DNA of 64,000 nt from Halococcus sediminicola (GCF_000755245.1 NZ_BBMP01000005.1:1-64000), one strand, 5' to 3'. Counted from the first letter of the stretch, positions 26,401 to 35,376 are shown. The notes: generated by a model from the sequence alone, not told the origin. Program-made: numbers and translations.

Positions 26401-28072
26401 GCGCGAGTTCATCGCTCAGACCACGGGCGATGATGGCGAGAACAAACGCCGGACGATCTACGAGCAGTGTTCGACGGTGCAGTTCTTCCGCACACGAGGT
26501 CTCGATACTGATGACGAGGAAGACGACATCCTACCGAAGTTCGGGCTGAACGAGAGACAGGTGAAGCACGTCAAGAAGGGGATGCACCCGGGCAAGGAAG
26601 GCGACTACTCCCAAGCACTCATCCAGTTTGACGACCGGCCTGAAAGTTGGTTCCCGCTTCATATTGAAGCATCACCGGTCGAGGATGCTATCTGTACGTA
26701 CACGCCGCGCGAAGACGGTGACTTCGCGGCGTACATGGAGGCACAATGCGGTATCGAGCCGCCGGAGGAGAGTGGTTATACGCCGCCAGCAACTGCTGTT
26801 CCAGTTGTTCCCGACCCAGCAGAGGATGATGAGGAGTCATCACCAGTGGCTACAACCACTCCAACGGCGACCGCGGACGGTGGGACGCTGACTGGCCCAG
26901 TCGGCAACAGCACGAACGAGAGCGGTATCGATGCCCGGCGAGCCACCGATACGGACGCGGCCCATGATTTGCTCACCGTGGACCCGAGTACTCTCGGCGA
27001 GCGCTCTGGGTCAACTAACCATAGCAGAACAAGCGTTGAGCAGACAGAAGCCGCATCGCATGACGACAACGCTGACGGCAACAATGCGCCCGACGCCGGC
27101 AACGGTACTGACTCTGAAACCTACGAAGGATCGGACTGGGTGGATGATGCTGCTCTGTACGATGTACACGCTGAATCTGAGCGAGAGGACAAAGATATGG
27201 CGCCCACGGGAACCACGACGGCTGCCACTCCTGCTTCGACGCCCAACGCTACCGAATCAGCGGAGACGAGTGACGCAAGGACACGAGAAGGACTAGACAC
27301 AGAGACGGAGAGCGAGCAGGACCCAAGTTCTGATGAATCCGCGAGTGACGGCGGTTTGAGCGAGAGTTGTGAGGAAGAAGATGCGGCTGTTGAAGAACCG
27401 AACCGGGAAACCGAGGTGAGTCGGCGAGGGCTACTGAGCCGGTTCAGAGGCAGCATTAGTTCTGCTTTCGATCATCCGGCTACCGAAAAATCCCAGCTAG
27501 ACGTCACTGACATCGGTATCGTGGATGCAGAGAAAGCCACGGTGCTACGCGAAGCAGGCTTCGAGACGGTCACAGAGGTCTATACGGCTGAATCGACCGC
27601 ACTCACAACAGTCGAGGATATCGACGAGACGAATGCTACCTACATTCAGGACGGGGCCGAGCAAGCGCTGGAGGCTTCGGCTGTGTCTATGCCTGCCGAT
27701 GCTGGTAAGGTCCACACGGAGGACGCTCACGGTTCTGAAACCAACGGGACCAGTGAGCAGTCAGTCGAGGAAGCACAACCTCCGGATGTTTCCGACGGCG
27801 ATGAGAGCGCCGATGCAGCCGAGCAAACGTCCGAGAGCACCGACAACCAGCCTGTGCTCACGGATCTTCAGCAGGTCGGCGACAACCGGGCCGATGAAAT
27901 CCACAGGGCGGGCCTCAAGACTGTCCAGGACGTGGCGACAGCCGATCAGAACGCGCTGACCAATGTCGAAGGTATCGGCGAGGCACGGGCCGAGACGATT
28001 GCCGAGAGTGCGAATACTCTGATCAGCGACCAATCGGATGGCGGGGTAGCCGATGCTGGAGGTGATGGGTGA
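23441..28072 (+). CDS. VirB4/TraC-like conjugation ATPase with N-terminal PrgI-like membrane domain and C-terminal HhH domains
   Basis: A 1543-residue protein that would power a type IV secretion/conjugation channel. Residues 38-92 form a two-helix membrane hairpin (KKFVIGFLPAGICALAGVL) like PrgI/VirB3. The middle is the VirB4 N-domain, interrupted by an acidic linker near residues 350-425. The ATPase has Walker A (GTSRSGKS, residues 707-714) and Walker B (TIFLIDEAHF, 946-955). The last 500 residues are low-complexity acidic. They contain two helix-hairpin-helix-type repeats: IGIVDAEKATVLREAGFETV near 1353-1415 and QQVGDNRADEIHRAGLKTV to VEGIGEARAETI near 1473-1526. Such a DNA-binding tail is unusual for VirB4. 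Stop and next start are 1 bp apart. Confidence 0.82.
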   Translation: MSKAIQNSDDEETNRSPAQIIPRHVDTAMKVNGYPVKKFVIGFLPAGICALAGVLTVLMSGPALLAGVFVLVFAPVALVLGGWVVIKSNWHTPPRERLRNWRRYRRLRRSMLWNHSETVAHDLAGLAEIYDDGTARMTDGRVVGLADISGRATDRMTEFDANEIVNQLGGQFDETIKNFGFRFYTTTLHTSDTDALTKSYHEAARSERLEDRVWTYVRAICRSLAQWRSTTDDPAWDAPDRRHYIVVEATDDDARSLPSPSIRARLNPFHSSEDVTERQRRRAAKRELLSRLSNVEGAISNVEGLSAERISPDEHAQILLDYWTGENHAPDDELEHAFRREHTGPTVWPPARTQSTPDSDVPMPGDEREDAAGVTQGEDGDSDNDQEGETMRAPGNRTARERLFGLFDGVASSDEASGADHVGLSSEDETPAQRLLAPGIYDVTRDYVRVGDQLCRTYWISEWPDEPDSLYWKPIYTLFGAELDGGDLNPETDIPVDLDVSIHVEPEDRDAVMKELSKQWGSIGAEGVQRSEGGGDVTAIGVDSDQDIYTQMYELLRTTNVQPWRVSAYVTVRAGQKQAIEQFEDTLRDYASLDAAKQDALRVRSEQITDMLEAAPTNCYPVMAGDLHHAAFESGSPTGRNAFAQIGRRDLKTQWMLGDGVAALFPPCSDTIQEEEGIEWGRNEQDGQVIKANPFERGLAPHIITIGTSRSGKSYSAQKACQRWYSEGKDRTLIVLDTQGEFDGLTKALNGKHIVLGGRDAVNPFHTEAPPEHAGHTGGQMSPFTMKADSIVQFIKALVRTQGYDPSIFHNTIEQLVRRTLIEAGADPRDPSSLADADATMRDFIELSEKVMDEPSSLTLGTHDKELGKKAEKIAELRDALGGFMEGQKYEYLLDEDATGLMDDDVDMAYLDLRQFRDSSSAEKSAMFRLMLDQVNQKVKRTSGETIFLIDEAHFLLHSEEMVNWLQKAAREWARYDACLWFCSQSPREFIAQTTGDDGENKRRTIYEQCSTVQFFRTRGLDTDDEEDDILPKFGLNERQVKHVKKGMHPGKEGDYSQALIQFDDRPESWFPLHIEASPVEDAICTYTPREDGDFAAYMEAQCGIEPPEESGYTPPATAVPVVPDPAEDDEESSPVATTTPTATADGGTLTGPVGNSTNESGIDARRATDTDAAHDLLTVDPSTLGERSGSTNHSRTSVEQTEAASHDDNADGNNAPDAGNGTDSETYEGSDWVDDAALYDVHAESEREDKDMAPTGTTTAATPASTPNATESAETSDARTREGLDTETESEQDPSSDESASDGGLSESCEEEDAAVEEPNRETEVSRRGLLSRFRGSISSAFDHPATEKSQLDVTDIGIVDAEKATVLREAGFETVTEVYTAESTALTTVEDIDETNATYIQDGAEQALEASAVSMPADAGKVHTEDAHGSETNGTSEQSVEEAQPPDVSDGDESADAAEQTSESTDNQPVLTDLQQVGDNRADEIHRAGLKTVQDVATADQNALTNVEGIGEARAETIAESANTLISDQSDGGVADAGGDG
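28058..28066 (+). promoter_or_regulatory. Strong Shine-Dalgarno that decides the VirD4-like start
   Basis: GGAGGTGAT lies 7 nt before ATG 28074 and inside the end of the VirB4-like gene. It supports ATG 28074 over the in-frame ATGs at 28053 and 28065 and shows internal translation in the operon. Confidence 0.7.
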
Positions 28073-28073
28073 G

Positions 28074-31000
28074 ATGAGCGACAGCGACATCGGTGATCCT
28101 ACTAGTTACGCCGGAGGTGCCGATACTGGCGGTCTCGGAAAATCCTATTCGGCCGCGGACTACGCAGCCAGTGAAATCACACCAGAAATGGCCGCAGAGC
28201 TTGCTCCACCGAACGACGTAGAGCAGGCCATCTCCGTGCGGCCTCATCGTGATAACGGTGGGATCGAAGCGATGATCGAAGTCCTGGAATCGCTGCACAC
28301 GGTCGAAACCACTCGAAAGGGCCTCCGCCGCCGCACGGTCAACGTCTCTCCCGCCCACGCAGCCGAGATACGGTACACCGCCGACGAGAGCGGCGAAAGA
28401 TCACTGTCTCTTCAGTACGTTCCAGGCAGTCAATCGCTCGCCGGAACCTTCGAGGGGCAGCTGCAGACGCGCTACGATGAATCGTTATTTGACCGGGCCA
28501 ATCCTGCGCTCTTGCCGGTCAAACAAACCACTGCTGCCGACGAATCCAGTGGTGCCAACGGAGAATCCGCCTATATCTCAGGCGCAACACTCGCGCTTCG
28601 CAAATACACGCTCTTCCCGATCAAGAATGTTTCATTGCCGGGCTTTCGTTCCGACCCGACCGGTGCGATTATGCAGGAGATGGTCGACTCACAGGATGAT
28701 GTAGCGCCAGACGCGGATGTCGTGGTCCAAATCATGTTTCGACCCGAAGATCGCGGGTGGCGACAGGGCGTGTCCGGCGGTCATGGGCTTACTGACGGAG
28801 ATGACCCGAATATCACTGGTGAGCTATCCCTTCAAGAGCTCTCGTTCAACCTCCGACAGCCGACTATCAAGAAAGAGCGGATGACGTTCACCAAGGAGAG
28901 AGTTGAGTATCCTGCCTCGAAGGTAGACAAGAAAATCGCCAATCTTCTCGAGGAGCAGCAGGGCGAGAAAGGCTGGCATCTGTGCTTGCGTGTGTTCGCG
29001 CTCTCGGAAGACCCCGAGGTAGCGAAACGGCGTGCATCCAAGACCGCCGGGATGTTCGAGAACTTCTACGAAGCCAATAGCGAGCAAACATTTGTCCCTC
29101 AGCCAATCAACCAGCGCGACCTCACTGACGAGTACGCTGACGCGGCCGCACGAGAATTCGAGGAGACAGGTATCGTCAAAGCACAGGGCGAGGTCGCCGG
29201 TCTCGTGAACATCCCCGAAGCGAAGGACATTGCCACGAACAAGATGCGGTGGTCGCTCACGAAACCCGGCGACGGTGTGCCACCGAAAACCCCGCGCTTC
29301 CCGTTCGATGATTACGGAGTCGCCAGTGCGAGCGACCACCTCAAACAGACAACGATCTTCGACGCTAGCAATCCGGGCGACCCGTTTTACTTTGGATGGG
29401 GGGCAAAGCACGGCACTGAGGCTGGCATCTTTTCAAAATTCTTGGATGCACACATGTTTATCGCCGGCCGCACTCGATACGGGAAAACAGTCCTCACCGA
29501 GCATTTCTGCTCACAGGTATTCGAGCGCGGCGAGGGCGGTCTCGTCATTGATCCGAAAGGCGATGACGCGGATGATTTCATTCGAGAATGGCCTGATCAC
29601 CGCGATGAAGACGATCTGATTGTGATGGACCTCGGGCTGAATCCCGAGGATGAACCCTACGAGAACATTCCTCGGTTCAACTTTATGGAGATACCGCCGG
29701 GGTATGACCCTGACTCGCGGTTCGCGTCAACGATGATCGAAGCTCTCGCCGACGATATCGCCGCGATGGTTGCTCAGTCCGGTGGCTCCGAAAAGTACCT
29801 CGGCGCTCTCATGAAGCGCGTAACCAAGACCGTCTCGAGAGGATTGCTACGCTCCGGCCGTGGGGTGAGCCTACTCGATCTTGCCTGCGCGTGTTCATCG
29901 CAGACTGGGCTCTCTGAGTTCTCGCGCTGGATGGACGACGAGCGCATTACGTTCATCCGAGAGACCGCCCACCGCTTCGAGGAAAAGGAGGATGCGGACC
30001 TCGAACCGCTCGCCGGCCGGATGGACGAGTGGATTCATAACGACGCCATCCGCGACCTCATTTCCGCACGTGACCCGTCGTTTTCGATTCACGAGGCTGT
30101 TGAGGAGGGGAAGGTCATCGTGCTCCGGTTCGCTAAAGGAGCAGGCGAAACCGAGCGCCGACTGCTCACCACAGCACTCATTCGGCGAACATACGCCTCG
30201 AAGCGTGTCTGTGATAACGATAGTCCGTTCTATCTGGTTTGTGACGAATTCGACAAGATAGCTACTGAGGAATCCAATCTCCATACGATTCTCTCAGAAG
30301 CGGGCGGCCACAACTATCGCTGCGTGATGGCCTGTCAGGCTCCCGGCAACCAGCTTCCTGGCCGGCTGAAAAACACCGTTGGCAACCAGTGTGATACGTT
30401 CCTCACGTTCAATCCAGGCACGAAAAACGCTGATTTCGTTGCCGAACATCACTCGGTTGAGGCGGAGACACTTCGGGAGATGCCTCGATACAAATGCTAC
30501 CTCCGTACCCATACCTCGACCGACGACAACACCCACTCGTATCTGGTCAACGCTTTCGAGCCGATTGAAGAAGTGCGTGAGAGTGTGACCGGTGAGACGG
30601 GTATGAGCGACGAGGAAGTCGAAGCGCTCAAGCTCCAGTCGATGGAGCGCTACGGCGAACCCATCGAGTCAGCAGAGGAACAGCAGCAAGAATCAGCATT
30701 CTACGAGGGCGGGGCAGTCACACCGGGTGAAGGTGGCCCGACATCGCTGAATATGGACGACAAGGAGGTGCGAAATCTTGCCCTGAAAGCCGTCTTCGAC
30801 GAGAGTATTCGGCAGGGCGACCCCGGTGGGTTCGTCGCGGTCGAGGAGTGTGTCGAGCGGCTGCAGCGGTATCTGCCCGAAGGAGAGACGATCAACGACG
30901 CGGGCCGAGCGTGGCGCAACGTCCTTCAGGAAGTCCCCGATGCATACCTCGATAACCGTGAGGTAGACGACCAGATGGAGGTCAGAGCTACCGACCGCGG

Positions 31001-32024
31001 ATTCATGAACGTTGGCGCGTCGGAGAACGATGGGAAAGCCGAGCACTGGGCACCGATGGCGAATGCCTACATTCCGTTCACGCAACTCGGCTTCGTGATG
31101 GATATCCCGGCTCAGACAGGCGATGAAATGCCCGACGGTCTCGCAAAGCTCGATGATGCTCTTCAGATCGAGGACATTGACGACCCGGCGAAGATCGCCG
31201 ACCGAGTGAACGACTACCGGGAATCCAACGAGTTGCTAACCCGTCTCGCTGGAACGAAAACAGCGTATATCGAGTCGGAACACACGACCGGCGCAACCCA
31301 GCCCTCCCAGACCATTCGGAATCTAGTGCAGGCGCACAACCGAGGCCATCGCTGCCTGTTCTTCGCCCGCGAAAGCGTTGCCGAGCAGGTCTATAATACG
31401 GTAGCGCACGAGCCGATGTGCTGCCGGAGTAACCACCCGGAAAGCGACGAGAAGCGATTCTATACGAGCACGACGACGCTACGAATCGACGGCGAGGAAA
31501 TGACGCGCCCCGGCGAGGCCGAGAACGTCTGGGTCCACGACACGGAGACTGGTCAGTACATCCTGCGTGACCGAGCGGGGACGGTTCACGCGCGCTTCGA
31601 CACGCCAGCGGACATCTTTACTGATGCGAGCGCGTATCCTGACGGTGGCAACCGCAACATCAAGCCACCAGTCATCCCCGAGTACGAAATCGGCGGGGAG
31701 GACGTAACGAAGATCGAGTGGGACATCATTGTGGTTCCCGAGCCAGAGCGCGACGAGGAAGGCAACGAGAGCACGCTTACGCCGGCCGACCTCAAACTCT
31801 ACCGAGAGGGGGCGAAGAACATTCCGCTCATTGATCTCACTGAAGACGTTACAGAAGGTGAAAACATCGAACCGAGCGGTGGCAAGCAAGGATCATCAAC
31901 CAACTCAGAAACCGATGAGATGCCCGGACAAGGCAGAGACGATGATGCAGTCGAATCTACCTCCGAGCAACATGAAGACGAAGGGGATTATCTTGAGGAT
32001 GCTCTCTCTGGCGTCTTCAACTGA
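28074..32024 (+). CDS. VirD4/TraD-like coupling ATPase with long C-terminal extension
   Basis: A 1316-residue protein that would recruit DNA or relaxosome to the channel. Residues 60-400 form an N-domain with a VirB4-like feel (SLQYVPGSQSLAGTFEG, VVVQIMFRPEDRGW). The P-loop is FIAGRTRYGKTVLTEHF (about 463-475) followed by LVIDPKGDDADD. Walker B is FYLVCDEFDKIATEE (about 718-732), then GHNYRCVMACQAPGNQLPG, a typical T4CP/HerA sensor block. After residue 860 there is a wHTH-like segment and a 300-residue domain with CCRSNHPESDEKRFYTSTTT that I do not recognise. No N-terminal membrane helices are seen, so membrane contact may be through the VirB4-like partner. Confidence 0.8.
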   Translation: MSDSDIGDPTSYAGGADTGGLGKSYSAADYAASEITPEMAAELAPPNDVEQAISVRPHRDNGGIEAMIEVLESLHTVETTRKGLRRRTVNVSPAHAAEIRYTADESGERSLSLQYVPGSQSLAGTFEGQLQTRYDESLFDRANPALLPVKQTTAADESSGANGESAYISGATLALRKYTLFPIKNVSLPGFRSDPTGAIMQEMVDSQDDVAPDADVVVQIMFRPEDRGWRQGVSGGHGLTDGDDPNITGELSLQELSFNLRQPTIKKERMTFTKERVEYPASKVDKKIANLLEEQQGEKGWHLCLRVFALSEDPEVAKRRASKTAGMFENFYEANSEQTFVPQPINQRDLTDEYADAAAREFEETGIVKAQGEVAGLVNIPEAKDIATNKMRWSLTKPGDGVPPKTPRFPFDDYGVASASDHLKQTTIFDASNPGDPFYFGWGAKHGTEAGIFSKFLDAHMFIAGRTRYGKTVLTEHFCSQVFERGEGGLVIDPKGDDADDFIREWPDHRDEDDLIVMDLGLNPEDEPYENIPRFNFMEIPPGYDPDSRFASTMIEALADDIAAMVAQSGGSEKYLGALMKRVTKTVSRGLLRSGRGVSLLDLACACSSQTGLSEFSRWMDDERITFIRETAHRFEEKEDADLEPLAGRMDEWIHNDAIRDLISARDPSFSIHEAVEEGKVIVLRFAKGAGETERRLLTTALIRRTYASKRVCDNDSPFYLVCDEFDKIATEESNLHTILSEAGGHNYRCVMACQAPGNQLPGRLKNTVGNQCDTFLTFNPGTKNADFVAEHHSVEAETLREMPRYKCYLRTHTSTDDNTHSYLVNAFEPIEEVRESVTGETGMSDEEVEALKLQSMERYGEPIESAEEQQQESAFYEGGAVTPGEGGPTSLNMDDKEVRNLALKAVFDESIRQGDPGGFVAVEECVERLQRYLPEGETINDAGRAWRNVLQEVPDAYLDNREVDDQMEVRATDRGFMNVGASENDGKAEHWAPMANAYIPFTQLGFVMDIPAQTGDEMPDGLAKLDDALQIEDIDDPAKIADRVNDYRESNELLTRLAGTKTAYIESEHTTGATQPSQTIRNLVQAHNRGHRCLFFARESVAEQVYNTVAHEPMCCRSNHPESDEKRFYTSTTTLRIDGEEMTRPGEAENVWVHDTETGQYILRDRAGTVHARFDTPADIFTDASAYPDGGNRNIKPPVIPEYEIGGEDVTKIEWDIIVVPEPERDEEGNESTLTPADLKLYREGAKNIPLIDLTEDVTEGENIEPSGGKQGSSTNSETDEMPGQGRDDDAVESTSEQHEDEGDYLEDALSGVFN

Positions 32025-32097
32025 TCTGATTATGGGTTAGCGGAAGTCGTCGGAGTTCTCACATCCTAGGTTGGCGACTTGACTTGTTTAAATCGGT

Positions 32098-32126
32098 GTG
32101 CAAGATATAGTGCGCGTATCTTGCAT
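32098..32126 (+). repeat. Dispersed palindrome, copy F (palindrome only)
   Basis: TGCAAGATATA, TGCGC centre, TATCTTGCA: 9-bp arms. No CTATAG end found within 150 bp on either side. Confidence 0.6.
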
Positions 32127-32200
32127 ATCGCTTTGGTGTGGGTTTCCGTGATCCGAAAATACCGAATAACACTAATACGAATCTGGAAGTTAGGATACGG

Positions 32201-33002
32201 CTATTTATTGATTTTTAACTCGTTCAAGGGCCGACCCACAACAACCGTAGTTTGTTGCGTGAAGTACAATTCGTTACCCTGCCAAAATGGACGGGTGCCG
32301 CTCAGATTGTCATTCGCATCTTCTTCAATCAAATCCCGAACAGTCTCTGCCTGTGATGTTGATGTTTGTGCTAGATCAAGCCAATCATCCACCTGTTGAA
32401 CAACAACATCAGAGCCAACAGACGTAACTTCGATATTACACTCGGTGAACAGCTCAAGTAGCTCGCTTCTAGGGAGTGCCCGAACGTGTGACGGATCTCG
32501 AAGTTGCTCAAAACGGTTTTGGTACGATGCACGTCCTGGGAATTCACTCACGGTAATATCGTCAACTGCAACTGTGCCCTCAGAGCAGCATATTCTCGAC
32601 ATCTCTTGAAGAACTGTCCCTGGGTTTTCGAAGTGATGAAACGCTAGGCGACAGACAACTATATCGAAACTATTGTCACCAAACGAAAGATCCTCAGCAT
32701 CCCCTTTCTCAAAGGAGATGTTCTTCACGTTCTGCTCTTGTTTTCTTTCTCTAGCAATTTCAAGAGGAGCCTCTGTAATGTCGATACCAACTACCTCATC
32801 ACATTTTTGTGCGAATTCGAACGCGACATGGCCGGGACCCGTCGCAATCTCAAGAACCCGCGCTTCAGATGATGGGTCTGCTGCGTTAACCAATCTCTCG
32901 ATTTTTTTCTGGATCAGTTAGTAAGGAACTGTTTGCGTAATCATCAGCTTGTTTTGTGAATTCCTCGCGGACAGTATTCTTGTGGTCGGTTGATTCAGTC
33001 AT
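32201..33002 (-). pseudogene. Class I SAM-dependent methyltransferase broken by a frameshift
   Basis: From ATG 33002 the frame reads MTESTDHKNTVREEFTKQAD and YANSSLLTDPEK, then fails at a run of seven T (32902-32908, A on the coding strand). With one A fewer, it would read on into IERLVNAADPSSEARVLEIA. The downstream part has motif I VLEIATGPGHVAFEFA, VVGIDITEAPLEIAR and FDIVVCRLAFHHFENP, a UbiE/ubiquinone-type methyltransferase. The DNA is distinctly AT-rich relative to neighbours, so it was probably acquired recently. The shift could also be a sequencing error in a homopolymer. Otherwise a GTG/ATG restart at 32893 would lack the N-terminal cap. Confidence 0.75.
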
Positions 33003-33186
33003 TGGTGGTATATCCCCTTAGCGTCTCTCAGACGTGGACAAATGCGAAATGTCCACCGACATACGCTAACCGAATCTGATACGCTTCCAATATCTAGACC
33101 GGTAAGAAACGGCTCTTACAGGGTTAATTCACTAGCAAGATGGATATAGTATTAAAGTGGAAGCGATAGATGCAGACAAAAGCCAA

Positions 33187-33281
33187 GTATGAGATACACC
33201 CTTTGTATCCCGCACAGGATATCTGACAGCTGTCGGAGAGTACACAAGTTAGAGTCTGGGTTCTATTGCTAACCTCTATAG
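33187..33281 (+). repeat. Dispersed palindrome element, copy G
   Basis: GTATGAGATACACCCTTTG, then TATCCCGCAC, then about 60 bp and the end GCTAACCTCTATAG at 33268-33281. Confidence 0.65.
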
Positions 33282-33307
33282 AATCGCCGAGACCGGAAGA
33301 TTATGCT

Positions 33308-33418
33308 CTAAACGCGCTTGAACGCGCCGCGCAGATCAACCTGCCACAATCTCGCAAGGGCAGGCACGCCGATACTGATGCCTATTGCGAGGCCGATCAG
33401 AAAAACGAGTTCGTTCAT
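33308..33418 (-). CDS. Very small membrane protein
   Basis: A 36-residue frame MNELVFLIGLAIGISIGVPA followed by LARLWQVDLRGAFKRV: a single membrane helix and an amphipathic basic end. The frame stays open 17 codons upstream (TAWIGALVVAVDAVR) without a clear start, so this may be the remnant of a two-helix protein. Confidence 0.4.
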   Translation of the reverse strand: MNELVFLIGLAIGISIGVPALARLWQVDLRGAFKRV

Positions 33419-33534
33419 ACGCACTGCATCGACGGCCACTACTAAAGCACCGATCCATGCGGTCTGAAAGTGAAATCAGCCATCAGCGGCTTTCATGGGC
33501 GAGATTCCATCAGATATAGAGACCAGAGAAGGAT

Positions 33535-34011
33535 TCATTCATCGAGCCAGTCCTGAGCCGTTTCTTCCCGAACACCGCCGGCCTCAACTGCGATATGCAC
33601 CATTGCTTCTTTGATGTTCTCTACGTCGTCCCGAAGCTCCGCAACTTCCTCTTGCACCTCTTCGAAATCCTCCGGCCGAACGAGAGACGAGGCAGACACG
33701 TCCAGCCCATCCGAACAAAATTCCTCCCCACGGTCAGTCAGCTTCCACACGATAGCCCGTGCTCCACGCCCCGTATAGACCCGGTCAATTTCCTCGATCA
33801 ATTCCCAATTTTCGAGCCGGCTTGTGTGGTGGCGAATGCTCCCGCTGGGAACGTTTGACCGCTCCCGTAACTCTGAGGTGTTCATCGCACGATTGTCAGC
33901 AGCGAATAACAGTGTCAGGATGTTCCGCCGTGCTTCTCCGAGGTGGTCACGCATCTCCTCGAATGAGGGAGGAAACTCACTGGGGCTGTCCTGTTCAGTA
34001 GCGTCGCCCAT
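33535..34011 (-). CDS. Winged-helix regulator with C-terminal coiled coil
   Basis: A 158-residue protein with a MarR-like wHTH (LGEARRNILTLLFAADNRAM, NVPSGSIRHHTSRLENWELI, a wing around YTGRGARAIVWKLT) and a C-terminal coiled coil (VQEEVAELRDDVENIKEAMV). This type is frequent on haloarchaeal plasmids and viruses. It is transcribed away from the T-depleted region that starts about 40 bp upstream and could control or be part of that region's biology, for example replication or partition. Confidence 0.78.
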   Translation of the reverse strand: MGDATEQDSPSEFPPSFEEMRDHLGEARRNILTLLFAADNRAMNTSELRERSNVPSGSIRHHTSRLENWELIEEIDRVYTGRGARAIVWKLTDRGEEFCSDGLDVSASSLVRPEDFEEVQEEVAELRDDVENIKEAMVHIAVEAGGVREETAQDWLDE

Positions 34012-34059
34012 GGTCCGATATTTTCCTCACGTAGCTATAATAATATTCCGATATATAGC

Positions 34060-35210
34060 TTTATCAGACCGCACCGACACCAAAACACCCGACAAAGAGG
34101 AACCCAAAAACATACCGAGCAACCAATCTAAGGGCGGCAACCCAAGCAACCAAGAGCACCGAAGCGCGAGAACTGCCGACTGCATCCAGCAGGAACTACA
34201 GAGGGCATCCAAGCAAAGTGACCAGCAAAACTGGCATCCAAATCACCAGCATGCTGATATAGAAATCAAGCCGGCGAAGCACACCGACAGAAGACCGCTG
34301 AGTAAGACATCGTGGCCGAGATACAGAGTCCAGGACTTCTACCTGAGCAGGAGGCAGAACCGGTGGAGTAAACCAGCACCGTGTGAGCAGCGAGCATCCC
34401 GACAGTCCAGTATCTACGAGCAGACCAACACTGTGAGTGAGTAACCACTGGACAGGCCAGTAAGACCAACAGCCGGACAGTCAACGGCGCGTAGCGACCA
34501 CCGTCCTCCGACAGTCACGGATACTGAGTACTGGTCCCGAACTCCGGGAGAGAAAAGCGACAACGGGCCACGGACAACAGCCCGAATATGAGAGAAGAGA
34601 GGACTGGAAGCGTCCATGTCCCATCAAGGGAGAAGACAGAGCGCCGGGCAAATCACAAGCCAGTCCAGAGAGGCACACAGCGCCGTAGAGAGCGTGTTGT
34701 ACTCACCACGGAGAGGAAGAAGCCACGACTAAGCACAACCCGCCGAGAGAGCGGATGCAGTACCTCTGAGACACGCAAGAACATCGAGCTTTCCAAGCAA
34801 ATGTGGCTACTGAGACACCGACGGCCGCTGAGAGCGAGAGGCTTCCGTCAGACTACGCGAAGCAGCGCAGCAAGCGCTACCAACAGCACTGACAGCAACG
34901 GGCCAGCCGGCCGGCAGAACCAACTGAGCGGCCAGCCAGCCGAGTGTGGGCGACATCTACACTTCCAACAGCAGCTACCCACGAGCGACAACACCGACTC
35001 ACAACCAACAGCGACGCTACCAACAGTACAGTACCGGCAGGGCCGGATGCCCCACCATGAGCGTACATGCTGGGATGCCGGCCGAGCTATGCTGCAAGAT
35101 TCCATTACTTGGAGTGACTCTCAGCTGGTCTCTGATGCAGTACCGTAACACAGTGTATCAGAACCCGGCAGCAACGCCTGACAACGAGTGAGTTAACACC
35201 CCGAGGGAAA
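34060..35210 (+). other. T-depleted non-coding region (about 1.15 kb)
   Basis: Individual 60-base lines here hold as few as 2-4 T against about 20 A (for example 34621-34680 and 34861-34920), a strong strand asymmetry seen nowhere else in the window. Reading frames give Arg/Ser/Thr/Gln-rich, low-complexity products quite unlike acidic haloarchaeal proteins, so I do not call genes. Short words such as GACAGTC, CAGCA and CCAACAG recur. It lies between the secretion genes and the Orc1 region. Possible roles are an origin or transfer-origin region or a long non-coding RNA. Confidence 0.65.
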
Positions 35211-35220
35211 CGCACAAGCG

Positions 35221-35376
35221 GACTGTCACCCCATGCGACACAGCGAAGCCGACTGTCCGGGGACTGCCTGCCACTTGTGCATCATGGATGCCAACAGAAG
35301 GTGCTCTCTCCCGACTGTCCGGTGGCGAAATGAATCCCTGGACTGTCCACCAGCGAGAGCTTGAAACCGACTGTCC
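35221..35376 (+). repeat. GACTGTC iteron-like cluster
   Basis: GACTGTC starts at 35221, 35251, 35313, 35341 and 35369 (four followed by C), spaced 30, 62, 28 and 28 bp. The reverse complement GACAGTC occurs at 34401, 34476 and 34510 in the T-depleted region. The spacing near 28-31 bp (about three helical turns, doubled once) is typical of protein-binding iterons. Confidence 0.55.

Noticed and set aside
33824-34444. A 206-codon plus-strand frame over a regulator and the T-poor region
   Set aside because: It runs antisense through the winged-helix gene and then into T-poor DNA; no domain and no start signal.
34588-35148. A 186-codon open frame in the T-depleted region
   Set aside because: The product is basic, Arg/Ser/Thr/Gln-rich and low-complexity, unlike every convincing protein in the window. 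Its openness is explained by the scarcity of T (hence of stop codons).
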